NCBI GenBank assembly: GCA_947302275.1
Contig: CAMYUW010000019.1
Coordinates: 1-44,745 of the forward strand
Direction of reading: 5' to 3'
From: an uncultured Prevotellaceae bacterium
GTDB taxonomy: Bacteria; Bacteroidota; Bacteroidia; Bacteroidales; Muribaculaceae
DNA: 44,745 bases
Numbering within the stretch: the stretch's first letter is position 1; every line of letters starts with the position of its first letter. The translations under genes were made by a program, and so were the position numbers. Positions 34,722 to 42,328 of the stretch are shown piece by piece. A model generated the notes under the pieces. That model had not been told where the DNA came from. It did not search any database and worked only from the letters and a program-made list of their open reading frames with translations.

Positions 34722-35738
34722 TTAAAAAATGCTTCCCACTTCGCCGGGACGCTCGCGTTTCAGGTGGTTATAGGCCAGCGTGGTCGCTTCACGGCCGCGT
34801 GGGGTGCGGTTGATGAAACCCTCCTTGATGAGGTAAGGCTCATAGACCTCTTCGATGGTGCCGGCATCCTCGTTCATCGCCGTGGCAATGGTGTTCAGGC
34901 CCACGGGACCGCCGCCAAACTTGTCGATGATGGTCAGCAGAATCTTGTTGTCGATCTCGTCCAGGCCATATTTGTCGATGTTCAGCGCCTCCAGGGCATA
35001 ACGCGCAATCTCCAGATCGATGCGGCCACTGCCCTTCACTTGGGCGAAGTCGCGCACGCGGCGCAGCAGTGAATTGGCGATACGGGGCGTGCCACGGCTA
35101 CGCAGGGCAATCTCCACGGCGGCCTTGTCATCAATGGGAACGGCCAGCAGGCGTGCCGAGCGGCGGATGATGCCCTCCAGCACCTTGTGGTCATAGTATT
35201 CCAGGTGGCAGTTGATACCGAAGCGGGCACGCAGCGGCGAGGTCAGCAGGCCGCTACGGGTAGTGGCCCCGATGAGCGTGAATGGTGCCAGCGTCAGCTG
35301 CACCGAGCGGGCTCCCGGACCCTTGTCAATCATGATGTCGATACGGTAATCTTCCATCGCGCTGTACAGGTACTCCTCGACGATGGGGCTCAGACGATGG
35401 ATCTCGTCAATGAACAGCACATCATTCTCGTCGAGCGAAGTGAGCAGTCCGGCCAGGTCCCCCGGTTTATCGAGCACAGGACCCGACGTCACCTTGAAGC
35501 CCACGCCCAGTTCATTGGCGATGATGTTGCTCAACGTCGTCTTGCCCAAGCCCGGAGGGCCATGGAACAGCACATGATCCAGCGACTCGCCACGCAGCTT
35601 GGCAGCAGCGACAAACACGCGCAGGTTCTCGATAATCTTGTCCTGACCCGCAAAGTCCTCAAACCTCACAGGCCGCAACGCCCGCTCAAAATCCTGATCC
35701 GTCTTGAGCTGCTCCCGTCTGATATCAAATTCCTCCAT
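34722..35738 (-). CDS. ruvB: Holliday junction helicase RuvB
   Basis: A 338-residue AAA+ motor that drives branch migration with RuvA. Walker A GPPGLGKT (60-67), Walker [10 protein letters not shown], sensor 1 GATTR, the arginine finger region and the C-terminal winged helix ([17 protein letters not shown]) are all present. It is full length. The ATG at 35738 lies only seven bases below a TAACTTTG element, so the transcript is probably leaderless or nearly so. Confidence 0.98.
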   Translation of the reverse strand: MEEFDIRREQLKTDQDFERALRPVRFEDFAGQDKIIENLRVFVAAAKLRGESLDHVLFHGPPGLGKTTLSNIIANELGVGFKVTSGPVLDKPGDLAGLLTSLDENDVLFIDEIHRLSPIVEEYLYSAMEDYRIDIMIDKGPGARSVQLTLAPFTLIGATTRSGLLTSPLRARFGINCHLEYYDHKVLEGIIRRSARLLAVPIDDKAAVEIALRSRGTPRIANSLLRRVRDFAQVKGSGRIDLEIARYALEALNIDKYGLDEIDNKILLTIIDKFGGGPVGLNTIATAMNEDAGTIEEVYEPYLIKEGFINRTPRGREATTLAYNHLKRERPGEVGSIF

Positions 35739-35745
35739 ACAGCCG

Positions 35746-35753
35746 CAAAGTTA
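35746..35753 (-). promoter_or_regulatory. ruvB promoter -7 element TAACTTTG, start-proximal
   Basis: The minus strand reads TAACTTTG with seven bases between its end and the ruvB ATG. Transcription would begin at or within a base or two of the start codon. Confidence 0.65.
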
Positions 35754-35760
35754 CAAACTT

Positions 35761-35791
35761 TTTGCAGAAATTAAAAATAATCCTATATTTG
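35761..35791 (+). promoter_or_regulatory. Promoter TTTG-N19-TATATTTG of the four-helix-bundle gene
   Basis: TTTG at 35761-35764 and TATATTTG at 35784-35791 are 19 bases apart, an excellent match to the Bacteroidota consensus. The leader to the ATG at 35873 is about 75 bases and consists mostly of the TCTAGA-N3 array. Confidence 0.75.
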
Positions 35792-35808
35792 CAACTTGAA
35801 TTAAAATA

Positions 35809-35862
35809 TCTAGATTTTCTAGACACTCTAGAGCCTCTAGATATTCTAGAGAATCTAGAAAA
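35809..35862. repeat. Six in-register nonamers TCTAGA-N3 in a 5' leader
   Basis: Units begin at 35809, 35818, 35827, 35836, 35845 and 35854. All six start with the palindrome TCTAGA; the three following bases differ in every unit (TTT, CAC, GCC, TAT, GAA, AAA). The array is transcribed as the leader of the four-helix-bundle gene and ends 10 bases before its start codon. In RNA, neighbouring UCUAGA palindromes could pair with one another in several registers. Confidence 0.93.
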
Positions 35863-35872
35863 AGTAAAGTCA

Positions 35873-36550
35873 ATGAATAAAGAGAATCCAGAACCAGCCC
35901 AACAACTAGAAACCGTCCTCCGCAAGCAAACCAACTGGAAAAATCTCTGGTTCTACCAGAAGACAGTTGTGCTCTACCAGATGACATACGCCTTCACGCG
36001 GCGCTTCCTCCCCACTTATGGTGACCGCACGGTCGATCAGATGGTGCAGGCAGCACGTTCAGGAAAACAGAATATCGTTGAGGGCTCAGCCGATGGGGTG
36101 ACGTCGATGGAGATGGAACTGAAACTGCTCAATGCCGCTCGCGGCAGCATTCAGGAACTCTTGGAAGACTACGAGGACTATCTTCCAGCTCATCGGCTGA
36201 CGAAATGGACGGCAGGACATCCGCGTTATGACCAGATGCTTCGCTATTGCAGGGAACACAACGATCTGGCTGACTATGAGCCATTCTTTGAGAGATGGAC
36301 TGCCGAGGAGGCAGCAAACATCGCCATTACACTGTGTCGCATGGTGGACAAAATGATGAGTACCTATCAGCAGAAAAAAGAAAAAGAATTCATTACCGAG
36401 GGCGGAATACGCGAGCGCATGACTGCCGCACGGCTCGGCTACCGCACCAACCAACGAGAAACCATCGAACAACTCACCCGCGAGGTTGAAGCCCTCAAAC
36501 AAGAAAACGCCCAACTGAAAAACAGACTCCAAGCACTCGGCCAGCTCTAA
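35873..36550 (+). CDS. Four-helix-bundle protein with C-terminal suffix domain
   Basis: A 225-residue protein from the ATG at 35873; an in-frame start at 35762 is rejected because it would run through the promoter and repeat leader. Residues ~18-165 form a four-helix bundle of the S23/Avd-like kind (TVDQMVQAARSGKQNIVEG, MELKLLNAARGSIQELLEDYEDYL). The suffix ITEGGIRERMTAARLGYR and a terminal coiled coil (EQLTREVEALKQENAQLKNRLQ) fit the 'four helix bundle suffix' family as I recall it (TIGR04258). Related bundles bind nucleic acid, as with Avd of diversity-generating retroelements, and others lie in rRNA intervening sequences. No reverse transcriptase is near. The function is unknown. Confidence 0.85.
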   Translation: MNKENPEPAQQLETVLRKQTNWKNLWFYQKTVVLYQMTYAFTRRFLPTYGDRTVDQMVQAARSGKQNIVEGSADGVTSMEMELKLLNAARGSIQELLEDYEDYLPAHRLTKWTAGHPRYDQMLRYCREHNDLADYEPFFERWTAEEAANIAITLCRMVDKMMSTYQQKKEKEFITEGGIRERMTAARLGYRTNQRETIEQLTREVEALKQENAQLKNRLQALGQL

Positions 36551-36700
36551 CCCCTACCTTCCACAATTTTCCACTTTTTCCACCCCGTTCACATGCACGT
36601 GGGTTTTCCACCACAGCAGTGAAAAGTGGAAAGAACACGCACGTGTGGAAAAAACGGAAAAAAGGAAAATCCATTGATTCTCTACCGTCGTTGCCGGCAG
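36551..36700. repeat. TTCCAC direct and inverted repeats downstream of the four-helix-bundle gene
   Basis: First part of a 423-base gap without an intact gene. TTCCAC recurs at 36559, 36569 and 36578 (spacing 10 and 9) and again at about 36605. GTGGAAA-type inverted copies follow at about 36626 and 36645. The arms TTTTCCAC and GTGGAAA flank a short centre (cagcag), and CACGTG-containing segments on both sides extend the pairing. The result is a long imperfect hairpin. Confidence 0.65.
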
Positions 36701-36745
36701 AGATAGATAAATAAATAATAATCATGTTAAAGCTTGCGATAACAT

Positions 36746-36817
36746 GGTATTTTCCGTTTTTCCATTTTTCCTTTTTATATATATAATAGCGGAAAAATGG
36801 AAAAGCGAAAAAATACC
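36746..36817. repeat. Inverted arrays of octamers TTTTCC-N2 around an AT core
   Basis: The left arm is GGTA followed by TTTTCCGT, TTTTCCAT and TTTTCCTT in exact eight-base register (36750-36773). The core contains ATATATAATA. The right arm is GCGGAAAA, ATGGAAAA and GCGAAAAA (36789-36812), then ATACC (36813-36817), so GGTAT pairs with ATACC at the ends. It lies between two genes in opposite orientation and could also stop transcription in both directions. 36818-36883 shows nothing recognisable. Confidence 0.85.
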
Positions 36818-36883
36818 TTATTGGCTGATTCTCAAGAGAGTAATGCTTTCAGCTGTTGTATCGGTTGCTTTCCTGAGGATTAC

Positions 36884-36973
36884 AGGTAGCGGGCGGTGAC
36901 GCTGGTGCGGCAGGTGAGCATGGTGCGGGGTGCCCTGGAACAGCACATGGTCCAGCGACTCGCCGCGCATCTT
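36884..36973 (-). pseudogene. Chimeric remnant of ruvB and a uvrA-like gene
   Basis: Read on the minus strand from 36970, the fragment encodes [13 protein letters not shown], matching residues 48-60 of RuvB in this window ([13 protein letters not shown]) with very similar DNA (compare about 35560-35605). It then continues into DNA matching the 3' end of the UvrA-like gene (compare 39248-39310). After one frameshift the frame reads RTMLTCRTSVTARYL-stop against RDMLDCSSSITAPYLK-stop. The two parts join at a shared CA-GGC-CC stretch. No intact frame remains, and it abuts the stop codon of the SusD-family gene. Confidence 0.7.
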
Positions 36974-39082
36974 TTAGTCTTGATCGCTATCCCACCAAAC
37001 TGGGATGGTCCAGGCATCATCCTGCATGTTCCAGTTGACTTCGTTGCCCTCACTGTCGGTCATGCGCGCTCCAGGAACCTGGTAGCCGATGGCTTGCAGG
37101 TTCTCACCATTGTAGAGATATTCCCCTACACCAAGTCGCCAGCGGCGATACTGCTTGCCCTCGGGGATGGCCTGCATAGCTGCAGCCACTTGGTAATGGA
37201 AGGCAGGTATTGACCAACCGAAGAAGATGTTAGGATCGAAGTCATAGCGGCGCATGTCGTTCCAGATCTCATAGGAGAACATGAGCGCAATGCGCTTTTG
37301 CGTAAGAATATGACCTAAGGTCAGCTGACTCTGTGTGCCGATGCCATTATTCACGAAGTAGTCGATAGCCGCCTGAGTCATCGGGGTGAAAGATGGGCAG
37401 TCAGCAAGGCTGGGGTCCTCAGCAATCCATACTTGCAGTTTCTCGTTCATCAGCTCGCAGCTGGCCTTCACACCTGCCTTGTAGGCAGCGTAGGCGCCAG
37501 CGCGGTCGCCCTTCTTGAGCAGCACCTCGGCGCGGATGAAGCAGCATTCGACATAGGTACCGATATAGGAAGGAGAGCTCACACGAGTATAGAATGAACC
37601 CGATTCGGCCGACTGGAACAGACCTGCACCAGCGCGGCAGTACAGGATGCTGGGATTGCCGTTGTAGCCTTTGCAGTCACTGGTACACTCGACATATACT
37701 GTGTCTCCCATGCGTTCTTCAGCGTAGCTAGGCATGGTAGAATTAATGTACCATTGGTTCGTGGCTGTGTTATATGAGGCCCTCTGAGGGCCGCCATGGC
37801 TATTGATATCGCTGGCCATATCTACACCCAACGAACGGCGCCAGTTGCCAACCCATTTTATTGAAGGCAGGCTGTCATCACCTTTATGGCTGTATGCCCA
37901 TGGGATAATGTGGTCGGCACGCGGGTCTTCAACACCATAACCGGCAAAGTTCGTCAAGTTGTCATAGAGCATCTTGGTCACCATGTACCCGGAAAGCGTG
38001 CCGCACAGCGAGAACAGAGGCGACCAGTCAACCGGCTCATCAAACCCTAACACATCATGGACGGGTGTGTTGTTGTCATAGTGCTCCATAATGGTGTTGT
38101 CAGCATTGCTTTGCATGGCCTTGTCGAGGCAGGCGAGGATTTCGTCTGCATCGTATTTTCCGTCTAGATAGCTGCCAGGTCCCTTTTTGATGAGTTTGTT
38201 AAGCCATCGGGCTTTAAAGAAGTAAGCAAGTTTAATCCACTTGTCGATGTCGCCATGGTTCCAAATTTCACCACTGCCCCAGATGTCGTTATTGCTGGAG
38301 TCAAGTGCCGGCAGTGAAGGATCCTGCGTTTTGGCCTGTTCGAGCAAGGCGATGGCTTCCTCGATGTCATTGATGCAGCCCATGAAGATGGTCTTGCCGG
38401 TATCATATTTGGGATAAGGGGTGCCTTCTGGTAAGAAACGATACATACCGCCAGTTCCACAACCTTTAGTGACTTCACTGTAAGGCATTTCTCCATAGAG
38501 GTCGGTCATAGCCATGTAACCATATGCTCTAATAACCTTAGCAACCCCAGCAAAAGCATAATTATTGTCACTCAAGGCTTGCTCATAGATGTCGATGAGG
38601 TTTTCTTCTGGTCCAAATAATGCATAGCTAGCGCCGTATGCCCCAACAAACCACCATTGATAGGGTGTTGTTACTAGACCCGTTTGGGGGAACCAATAGG
38701 ATGCATACCAGGTGTTGCCATGATTATAGTCGCGGGTCCAGTCTCCCATGCCCATTGTTGAGCGCCAGGCTCCAAACTGCAATGCGCTGTTTGTGTAGAA
38801 TTGAACCATTTTCAATTCCTCGGGATAAGTATATGCGATAGGGGCACCCGAGAGAATCATTTGAATCAGGTCTGTAACATCATTAATATTGGCATTGCCG
38901 TCACTGTTCACGTCGGCACCCATGTTGCCGTATGCGTTACCTCCCAGGAGCATGTCGATAAGGGTTGTCACGTCGCTGATGTTCACTTTATAGTCACCAT
39001 CGACATCACCTTGGATGGTCTTTGCCTGTAGTGGCAGTACACAAACAGCAATCAGTAATAGGGAACAAAAGAATTGTTTCAT
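36974..39082 (-). CDS. SusD-family protein with N-terminal dockerin
   Basis: A 702-residue exported protein from the ATG at 39082; a TTG nine bases upstream is in frame but weaker. The signal peptide ends about residue 20 (LPLQA) with no lipobox cysteine, unlike classical SusD lipoproteins. Residues 24-79 are a dockerin with two loops (GDVDGDYKVNISDVTTLIDMLL and ADVNSDGNANINDVTDLIQMIL). The rest (about 85-702) is a SusD-like TPR fold: AYGYMAMTDLYGEMPYSEV, IKLAYFFKARWLNKL and QKRIALMFSYEIWNDMRRYDFDP, closest to the SusD_2 type. SusD proteins lid a SusC TonB-dependent porin and bind glycans or peptides. No SusC gene is in the window. Confidence 0.85.
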   Translation of the reverse strand: MKQFFCSLLLIAVCVLPLQAKTIQGDVDGDYKVNISDVTTLIDMLLGGNAYGNMGADVNSDGNANINDVTDLIQMILSGAPIAYTYPEELKMVQFYTNSALQFGAWRSTMGMGDWTRDYNHGNTWYASYWFPQTGLVTTPYQWWFVGAYGASYALFGPEENLIDIYEQALSDNNYAFAGVAKVIRAYGYMAMTDLYGEMPYSEVTKGCGTGGMYRFLPEGTPYPKYDTGKTIFMGCINDIEEAIALLEQAKTQDPSLPALDSSNNDIWGSGEIWNHGDIDKWIKLAYFFKARWLNKLIKKGPGSYLDGKYDADEILACLDKAMQSNADNTIMEHYDNNTPVHDVLGFDEPVDWSPLFSLCGTLSGYMVTKMLYDNLTNFAGYGVEDPRADHIIPWAYSHKGDDSLPSIKWVGNWRRSLGVDMASDINSHGGPQRASYNTATNQWYINSTMPSYAEERMGDTVYVECTSDCKGYNGNPSILYCRAGAGLFQSAESGSFYTRVSSPSYIGTYVECCFIRAEVLLKKGDRAGAYAAYKAGVKASCELMNEKLQVWIAEDPSLADCPSFTPMTQAAIDYFVNNGIGTQSQLTLGHILTQKRIALMFSYEIWNDMRRYDFDPNIFFGWSIPAFHYQVAAAMQAIPEGKQYRRWRLGVGEYLYNGENLQAIGYQVPGARMTDSEGNEVNWNMQDDAWTIPVWWDSDQD

Positions 39083-39108
39083 AATGATCAAGTTTTAATT
39101 AGTTATTG

Positions 39109-39116
39109 CAAAGATA
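39109..39116 (-). promoter_or_regulatory. Promoter -7 element TATCTTTG of the SusD-family gene
   Basis: The minus strand reads TATCTTTG, 26 bases upstream of the ATG at 39082. The region where the -33 element should lie is occupied by the heptamer array at 39124-39158. Confidence 0.65.
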
Positions 39117-39123
39117 GTAAAAA

Positions 39124-39158
39124 AGTCTATAGACTACAGACCTTAGACCTTAGTTTTT
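39124..39158. repeat. Five in-register heptamers (AGACCTT type)
   Basis: Units AGTCTAT, AGACTAC, AGACCTT, AGACCTT and AGTTTTT fit exactly. The first two form the palindrome GTCTATAGAC. The array lies directly upstream of the SusD-family promoter element. Confidence 0.8.
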
Positions 39159-39207
39159 GTTTTGGGTCTATTTGTTTGTAGAAATGCAGAATCTTGCGAC
39201 TTTCTGT

Positions 39208-39243
39208 GCGGATGCCAATTAGTATAATTGGTGTAATTTGTAG
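39208..39243. repeat. GCGGATGCC followed by three AATTNGTNN nonamers
   Basis: GCGGATGCC (39208-39216) abuts three nonamers, AATTAGTAT, AATTGGTGT and AATTTGTAG (39217-39243), which end one base before the stop codon of the UvrA-like gene. The arrangement copies that at 4909-4944. Confidence 0.8.
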
Positions 39244-39244
39244 T

Positions 39245-41509
39245 TTATTTGAGGTAAGGGGCAGTGATGCTGCTGGAACAGTCGAGCATGTCGCGTGGAG
39301 CGCCCTGGTAGATGATGGTGCCGCCCAGATCGCCGGCGCCGGGGCCGAGTTCGATGGCGTGGTCGGCTGCCTTGATGACGTCGGTATTGTGCTCGATGAC
39401 ATAGACGGTGTTGCCCATATCCACCATCTGTTCGAACAGGTCGATGAGGTGGCGAACGTCCTTGAGGTGCAGACCGTCGGTGGGCTCGTCAATCACAAAC
39501 ACACCGCGCTGGCCGCCCGCCTCGATGGGCATGGTGTATTGTTGGAGGTAGGACGCAATCTTCAGGCGTTGCAACTCGCCGCCCGACAGGGTACTCAACG
39601 CCTGGTTGAGGTGCAAGTAGTGCAGGCCCACGTCCATCATGGGTTTCAGCTTCTCCTCAATGACGGTGCCCTTGAAAAACTCGCTGGCACGGCGCACCGA
39701 CAGGTCCATGACCTCGGCGATGTTCTTGCCGTCGATGGTATATTCCAGCGCTTCACGCGAGTAACGCAAGCCGTGGCAGGCCTCACAGGTCGTCTCGATG
39801 TTATCCATAAAGGCCATCTCGGCGATGACTACGCCCTTGCCGCCGCACACGGGACAGCCGCCCTTGCCATTAAACGTAAAGTACTGTTCCTTGATCTTGT
39901 GGGCCTTGGCAAAGCGCTTGCGGATATCAGGGGCAACGTCCATATAGGTAGCCGGGGTTGAACGCAGACTCACACCGATGTTCTTCTGGCTGACATACAC
40001 CACGTTGCCATGCTCACGGCGAAAACACTCCATCAGCGAACTCTTGCCCGAACCCGCCACACCTGCCACGGCGGCAAACACGCCCAGGGGCAGGTCGATG
40101 GAGACGTCCTTGAGGTTGTGAAGGGTGGCATGCCGCAATGGGAAGGTCGCCTTGACCTCACGCGGCTGGGCCTTGAAATCGCCGTGCTGGCTGAGCATCT
40201 GTCCTGTGCTCGTGCCGCTGTGCAGCAGTTCCTGATAGTTGCCCTCGAAGATGATGTTGCCGCCCTGGCTGCCCGGCCCGGGTCCCAGGTCCACGATGTG
40301 GTCGGCAATGCCGATCATCTCGCGGTGGTGCTCGACGAGCAGGACTGTGTTGCCCGCATCCCGCAGGCGGCGCACCGAGTGCTTCATCTTCTCGATGTCG
40401 TGGTCGTGCAAGCCTGTGCTGGGTTCGTCCAGGATGTAGAGCACGTCGGCAAGCGACGAATTGATGTATTTGGCGATTTTGCAACGTTGGGCCTCACCGC
40501 CTGAAAGGGTGCCCACGCCGCGTTCCAGGCTCAGGTAGCCCAGTCCGATTTCCTCAAGTGCCGTCAAGCGTGCGCTGATGGCCTGCTTGATATCCACGGC
40601 CAGCGGCGAGGTGAGCGCCTTGACCCATTCGTTCAGGCGCGTGATGGACATGGCACAGGCATCTGCGATATTGATGCCCTCGATTTTGCACGAAAGCACA
40701 CGGGGGCTCAAGCGAGAACCGCCACAGTCGGGGCACACGCCCATGTTGAGCATTGGATTGAGTACGGCAGCGTGCAGCAAGCCCTCCTCGCTGTTGATGA
40801 TGCTGCGGTACATGCGCGGGATGATTCCCTCATATTTGGCCGATTTCGGCCAATTCGCAGGAGGGTTCTTGAGCCTGATCTGCGGGCTGTTGAGGAACAG
40901 GTCGAGTTCCTCGGGGCTATAGTCCTTGATTTTCTTGTCCAGGTCGAACAGGCCGCTGTGGGCGTAGCGAATCCAGCGCCAGCCGCCCTTGCCGAAGGCG
41001 ATGTAGTGGATGGTGTCCTCGTCGTTGAGGCTCTTGTCAAAATCGACCAGCTTGTGGATGTCCAGCTCGCGGATTTCGCCCAAGCCTGAGCAGCGCGGGC
41101 AGCTGCCCTCAGGATGGTTAAAGCTGAACGACTCGGCATAGCCCACAAAGGGCTGGCCCACGCGCGAGAACAGCAGGCGCAGCAGGGCGGCGATATCGGT
41201 ATAGGTCGCCACGGTCGAGCGCGAGTTCTGAGCGGGCTTCTTCTGGTCGATGACGATGGCGATGGGCAGGTTTTCGATAGCATCCACGTGGGGGCGGCCA
41301 TACTTGGGCAGGTACTGTTGCACAAACGACGGGAAAGTGTCGTTCAGTTCCCGACGGGACTTGGCCGCAATGGTATCGAGCACAAGCGAACTCTTGCCCG
41401 AACCCGACACGCCCGTGAACACTGTGATCTGATGCTTGGGAATCTCCAGCGAGACATCCTTGAGGTTATTTTCCCTCGCTCCCCTGATAACTATCTTATC
41501 GCCTTTCAT
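39245..41509 (-). CDS. Short UvrA-like ABC ATPase
   Basis: A 754-residue twin-ATPase related to UvrA but nearly 200 residues shorter than the ~940-residue excision protein. It has the first Walker A GVSGSGKSSL (about 33-42) and the zinc-module cysteines CPRC, CPDC and CPVC...CEAC. Signature motifs are GTLSGGEAQR and STLSGGELQR, the second P-loop is GVAGSGKSSL, and the Walker B regions are LYILDEPSTGLH and VFVIDEPTDGLH. The missing length lies after the first Walker A, where UvrA has its UvrB-binding and insertion domains. This fits the UvrA2/DrrC-like class, linked to drug or damage tolerance rather than canonical repair. The promoter is five bases from the ATG. Confidence 0.88.
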   Translation of the reverse strand: MKGDKIVIRGARENNLKDVSLEIPKHQITVFTGVSGSGKSSLVLDTIAAKSRRELNDTFPSFVQQYLPKYGRPHVDAIENLPIAIVIDQKKPAQNSRSTVATYTDIAALLRLLFSRVGQPFVGYAESFSFNHPEGSCPRCSGLGEIRELDIHKLVDFDKSLNDEDTIHYIAFGKGGWRWIRYAHSGLFDLDKKIKDYSPEELDLFLNSPQIRLKNPPANWPKSAKYEGIIPRMYRSIINSEEGLLHAAVLNPMLNMGVCPDCGGSRLSPRVLSCKIEGINIADACAMSITRLNEWVKALTSPLAVDIKQAISARLTALEEIGLGYLSLERGVGTLSGGEAQRCKIAKYINSSLADVLYILDEPSTGLHDHDIEKMKHSVRRLRDAGNTVLLVEHHREMIGIADHIVDLGPGPGSQGGNIIFEGNYQELLHSGTSTGQMLSQHGDFKAQPREVKATFPLRHATLHNLKDVSIDLPLGVFAAVAGVAGSGKSSLMECFRREHGNVVYVSQKNIGVSLRSTPATYMDVAPDIRKRFAKAHKIKEQYFTFNGKGGCPVCGGKGVVIAEMAFMDNIETTCEACHGLRYSREALEYTIDGKNIAEVMDLSVRRASEFFKGTVIEEKLKPMMDVGLHYLHLNQALSTLSGGELQRLKIASYLQQYTMPIEAGGQRGVFVIDEPTDGLHLKDVRHLIDLFEQMVDMGNTVYVIEHNTDVIKAADHAIELGPGAGDLGGTIIYQGAPRDMLDCSSSITAPYLK

Positions 41510-41514
41510 GACTG

Positions 41515-41522
41515 CAAAGGTA
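41515..41522 (-). promoter_or_regulatory. Promoter -7 element TACCTTTG, start-proximal to the UvrA-like gene
   Basis: The minus strand reads TACCTTTG with only CAGTC between it and the ATG at 41509, predicting a leaderless transcript. Confidence 0.68.
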
Positions 41523-41603
41523 CAACTTTTCAGTTAATTGGTATCAGCGAACAGTGAATAGTTGGCACCCGCTTTCTTTGGGTTCAAATGGAAAAAACAG
41601 GGT

Positions 41604-41640
41604 CCGAAACCCGAAAACTGAAAAGTATTTATTACTTTTG
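41604..41640 (+). promoter_or_regulatory. lolD promoter preceded by three heptamers
   Basis: Heptamers CCGAAAC, CCGAAAA and CTGAAAA (41604-41624) lead into TACTTTTG (41633-41640), a TAnnTTTG element 10 bases upstream of the lolD ATG at 41651. The repeats occupy the region between the -33 and -7 positions. Confidence 0.55.
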
Positions 41641-41650
41641 CAAGTTAATT

Positions 41651-42328
41651 ATGATGATAGAGGCTCGAAATATTGTCAAACGGTATGGCGACCTGGAGGT
41701 GTTGAGGGGTGTTGACCTGGACATCGCCCAGGGCGAAATCGTCTCAATCGTGGGCCCTAGTGGTGCTGGCAAAACGACACTGTTGCAGATTATCGGCACG
41801 CTGGACTCTCCGCAGCAGGGCGAGGTGCGCTACGAGGGCAAGGATGTCCTCAAGCTCAAGGACCGTGAGCTGGCCCACTTCCGCAACCGCAACATCGGCT
41901 TCGTGTTCCAGTTCCACCAGCTGCTGCCCGAGTTCACCATGCTTGAGAACGTCGCCATCCCCGCACTGCTGGGCGGTGACCCGCGTGATAACGCCTACAC
42001 CCGTGCCCGACAGCTGCTGGAGCGCATGCACCTGGCCGACCGACTGAACCACAAGCCATCGCAACTGAGCGGCGGCGAATGTCAGCGCGTAGCCGTGGCT
42101 CGGGCATTGATCAACAGCCCCAAGGTCATCCTTGCCGATGAGCCGTCGGGCAGTCTGGACAGCCAGAACAAGCAGGAACTCCACCAGTTGTTCTTTGAGC
42201 TGCGCGAAGAGCTGGGGCAGACCTTTATCATCGTCACCCACGACGAGGGCCTTGCCGCCCAAGCCGACCGCACCCTGCACATGAGCGACGGCATGATTGT
42301 TAACCAAACGACACGTTCCAACAAATGA
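41651..42328 (+). CDS. lolD: ABC transporter ATPase, LolD family
   Basis: A 225-residue ATPase of the complex that releases lipoproteins from the inner membrane. The ATG at 41651 (or 41654) is chosen; a start at 41588 would run through the promoter. Walker A GPSGAGKT (35-42), the LolD-typical Q-loop region [21 protein letters not shown], signature LSGGECQR and Walker [13 protein letters not shown] are present. The permease gene is not adjacent, which is usual in Bacteroidales. MacB-type export ATPases are the alternative. It overlaps the next gene by four bases (ATGA). Confidence 0.87.
   Translation: MMIEARNIVKRYGDLEVLRGVDLDIAQGEIVSIVGPSGAGKTTLLQIIGTLDSPQQGEVRYEGKDVLKLKDRELAHFRNRNIGFVFQFHQLLPEFTMLENVAIPALLGGDPRDNAYTRARQLLERMHLADRLNHKPSQLSGGECQRVAVARALINSPKVILADEPSGSLDSQNKQELHQLFFELREELGQTFIIVTHDEGLAAQADRTLHMSDGMIVNQTTRSNK

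Noticed and set aside
35873..36550. Diversity-generating retroelement based on the Avd-like four-helix bundle
   Set aside because: No reverse transcriptase and no template/variable repeat pair with adenine-specific changes are visible; the BspA repeats do not show that pattern.
36974..39082. Polysaccharide utilisation locus
   Set aside because: There is a SusD-family protein but no SusC, no glycoside hydrolase and no hybrid two-component regulator in the window.
39245..41509. Canonical UvrA excision nuclease subunit
   Set aside because: The protein is nearly 200 residues short in the region of the UvrB-binding and insertion domains, which fits the UvrA2/DrrC-like class better.
41588..41650. 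N-terminal extension of LolD starting at 41588
   Set aside because: It would translate through the TACTTTTG promoter element and heptamers, and family alignment starts at [12 protein letters not shown].
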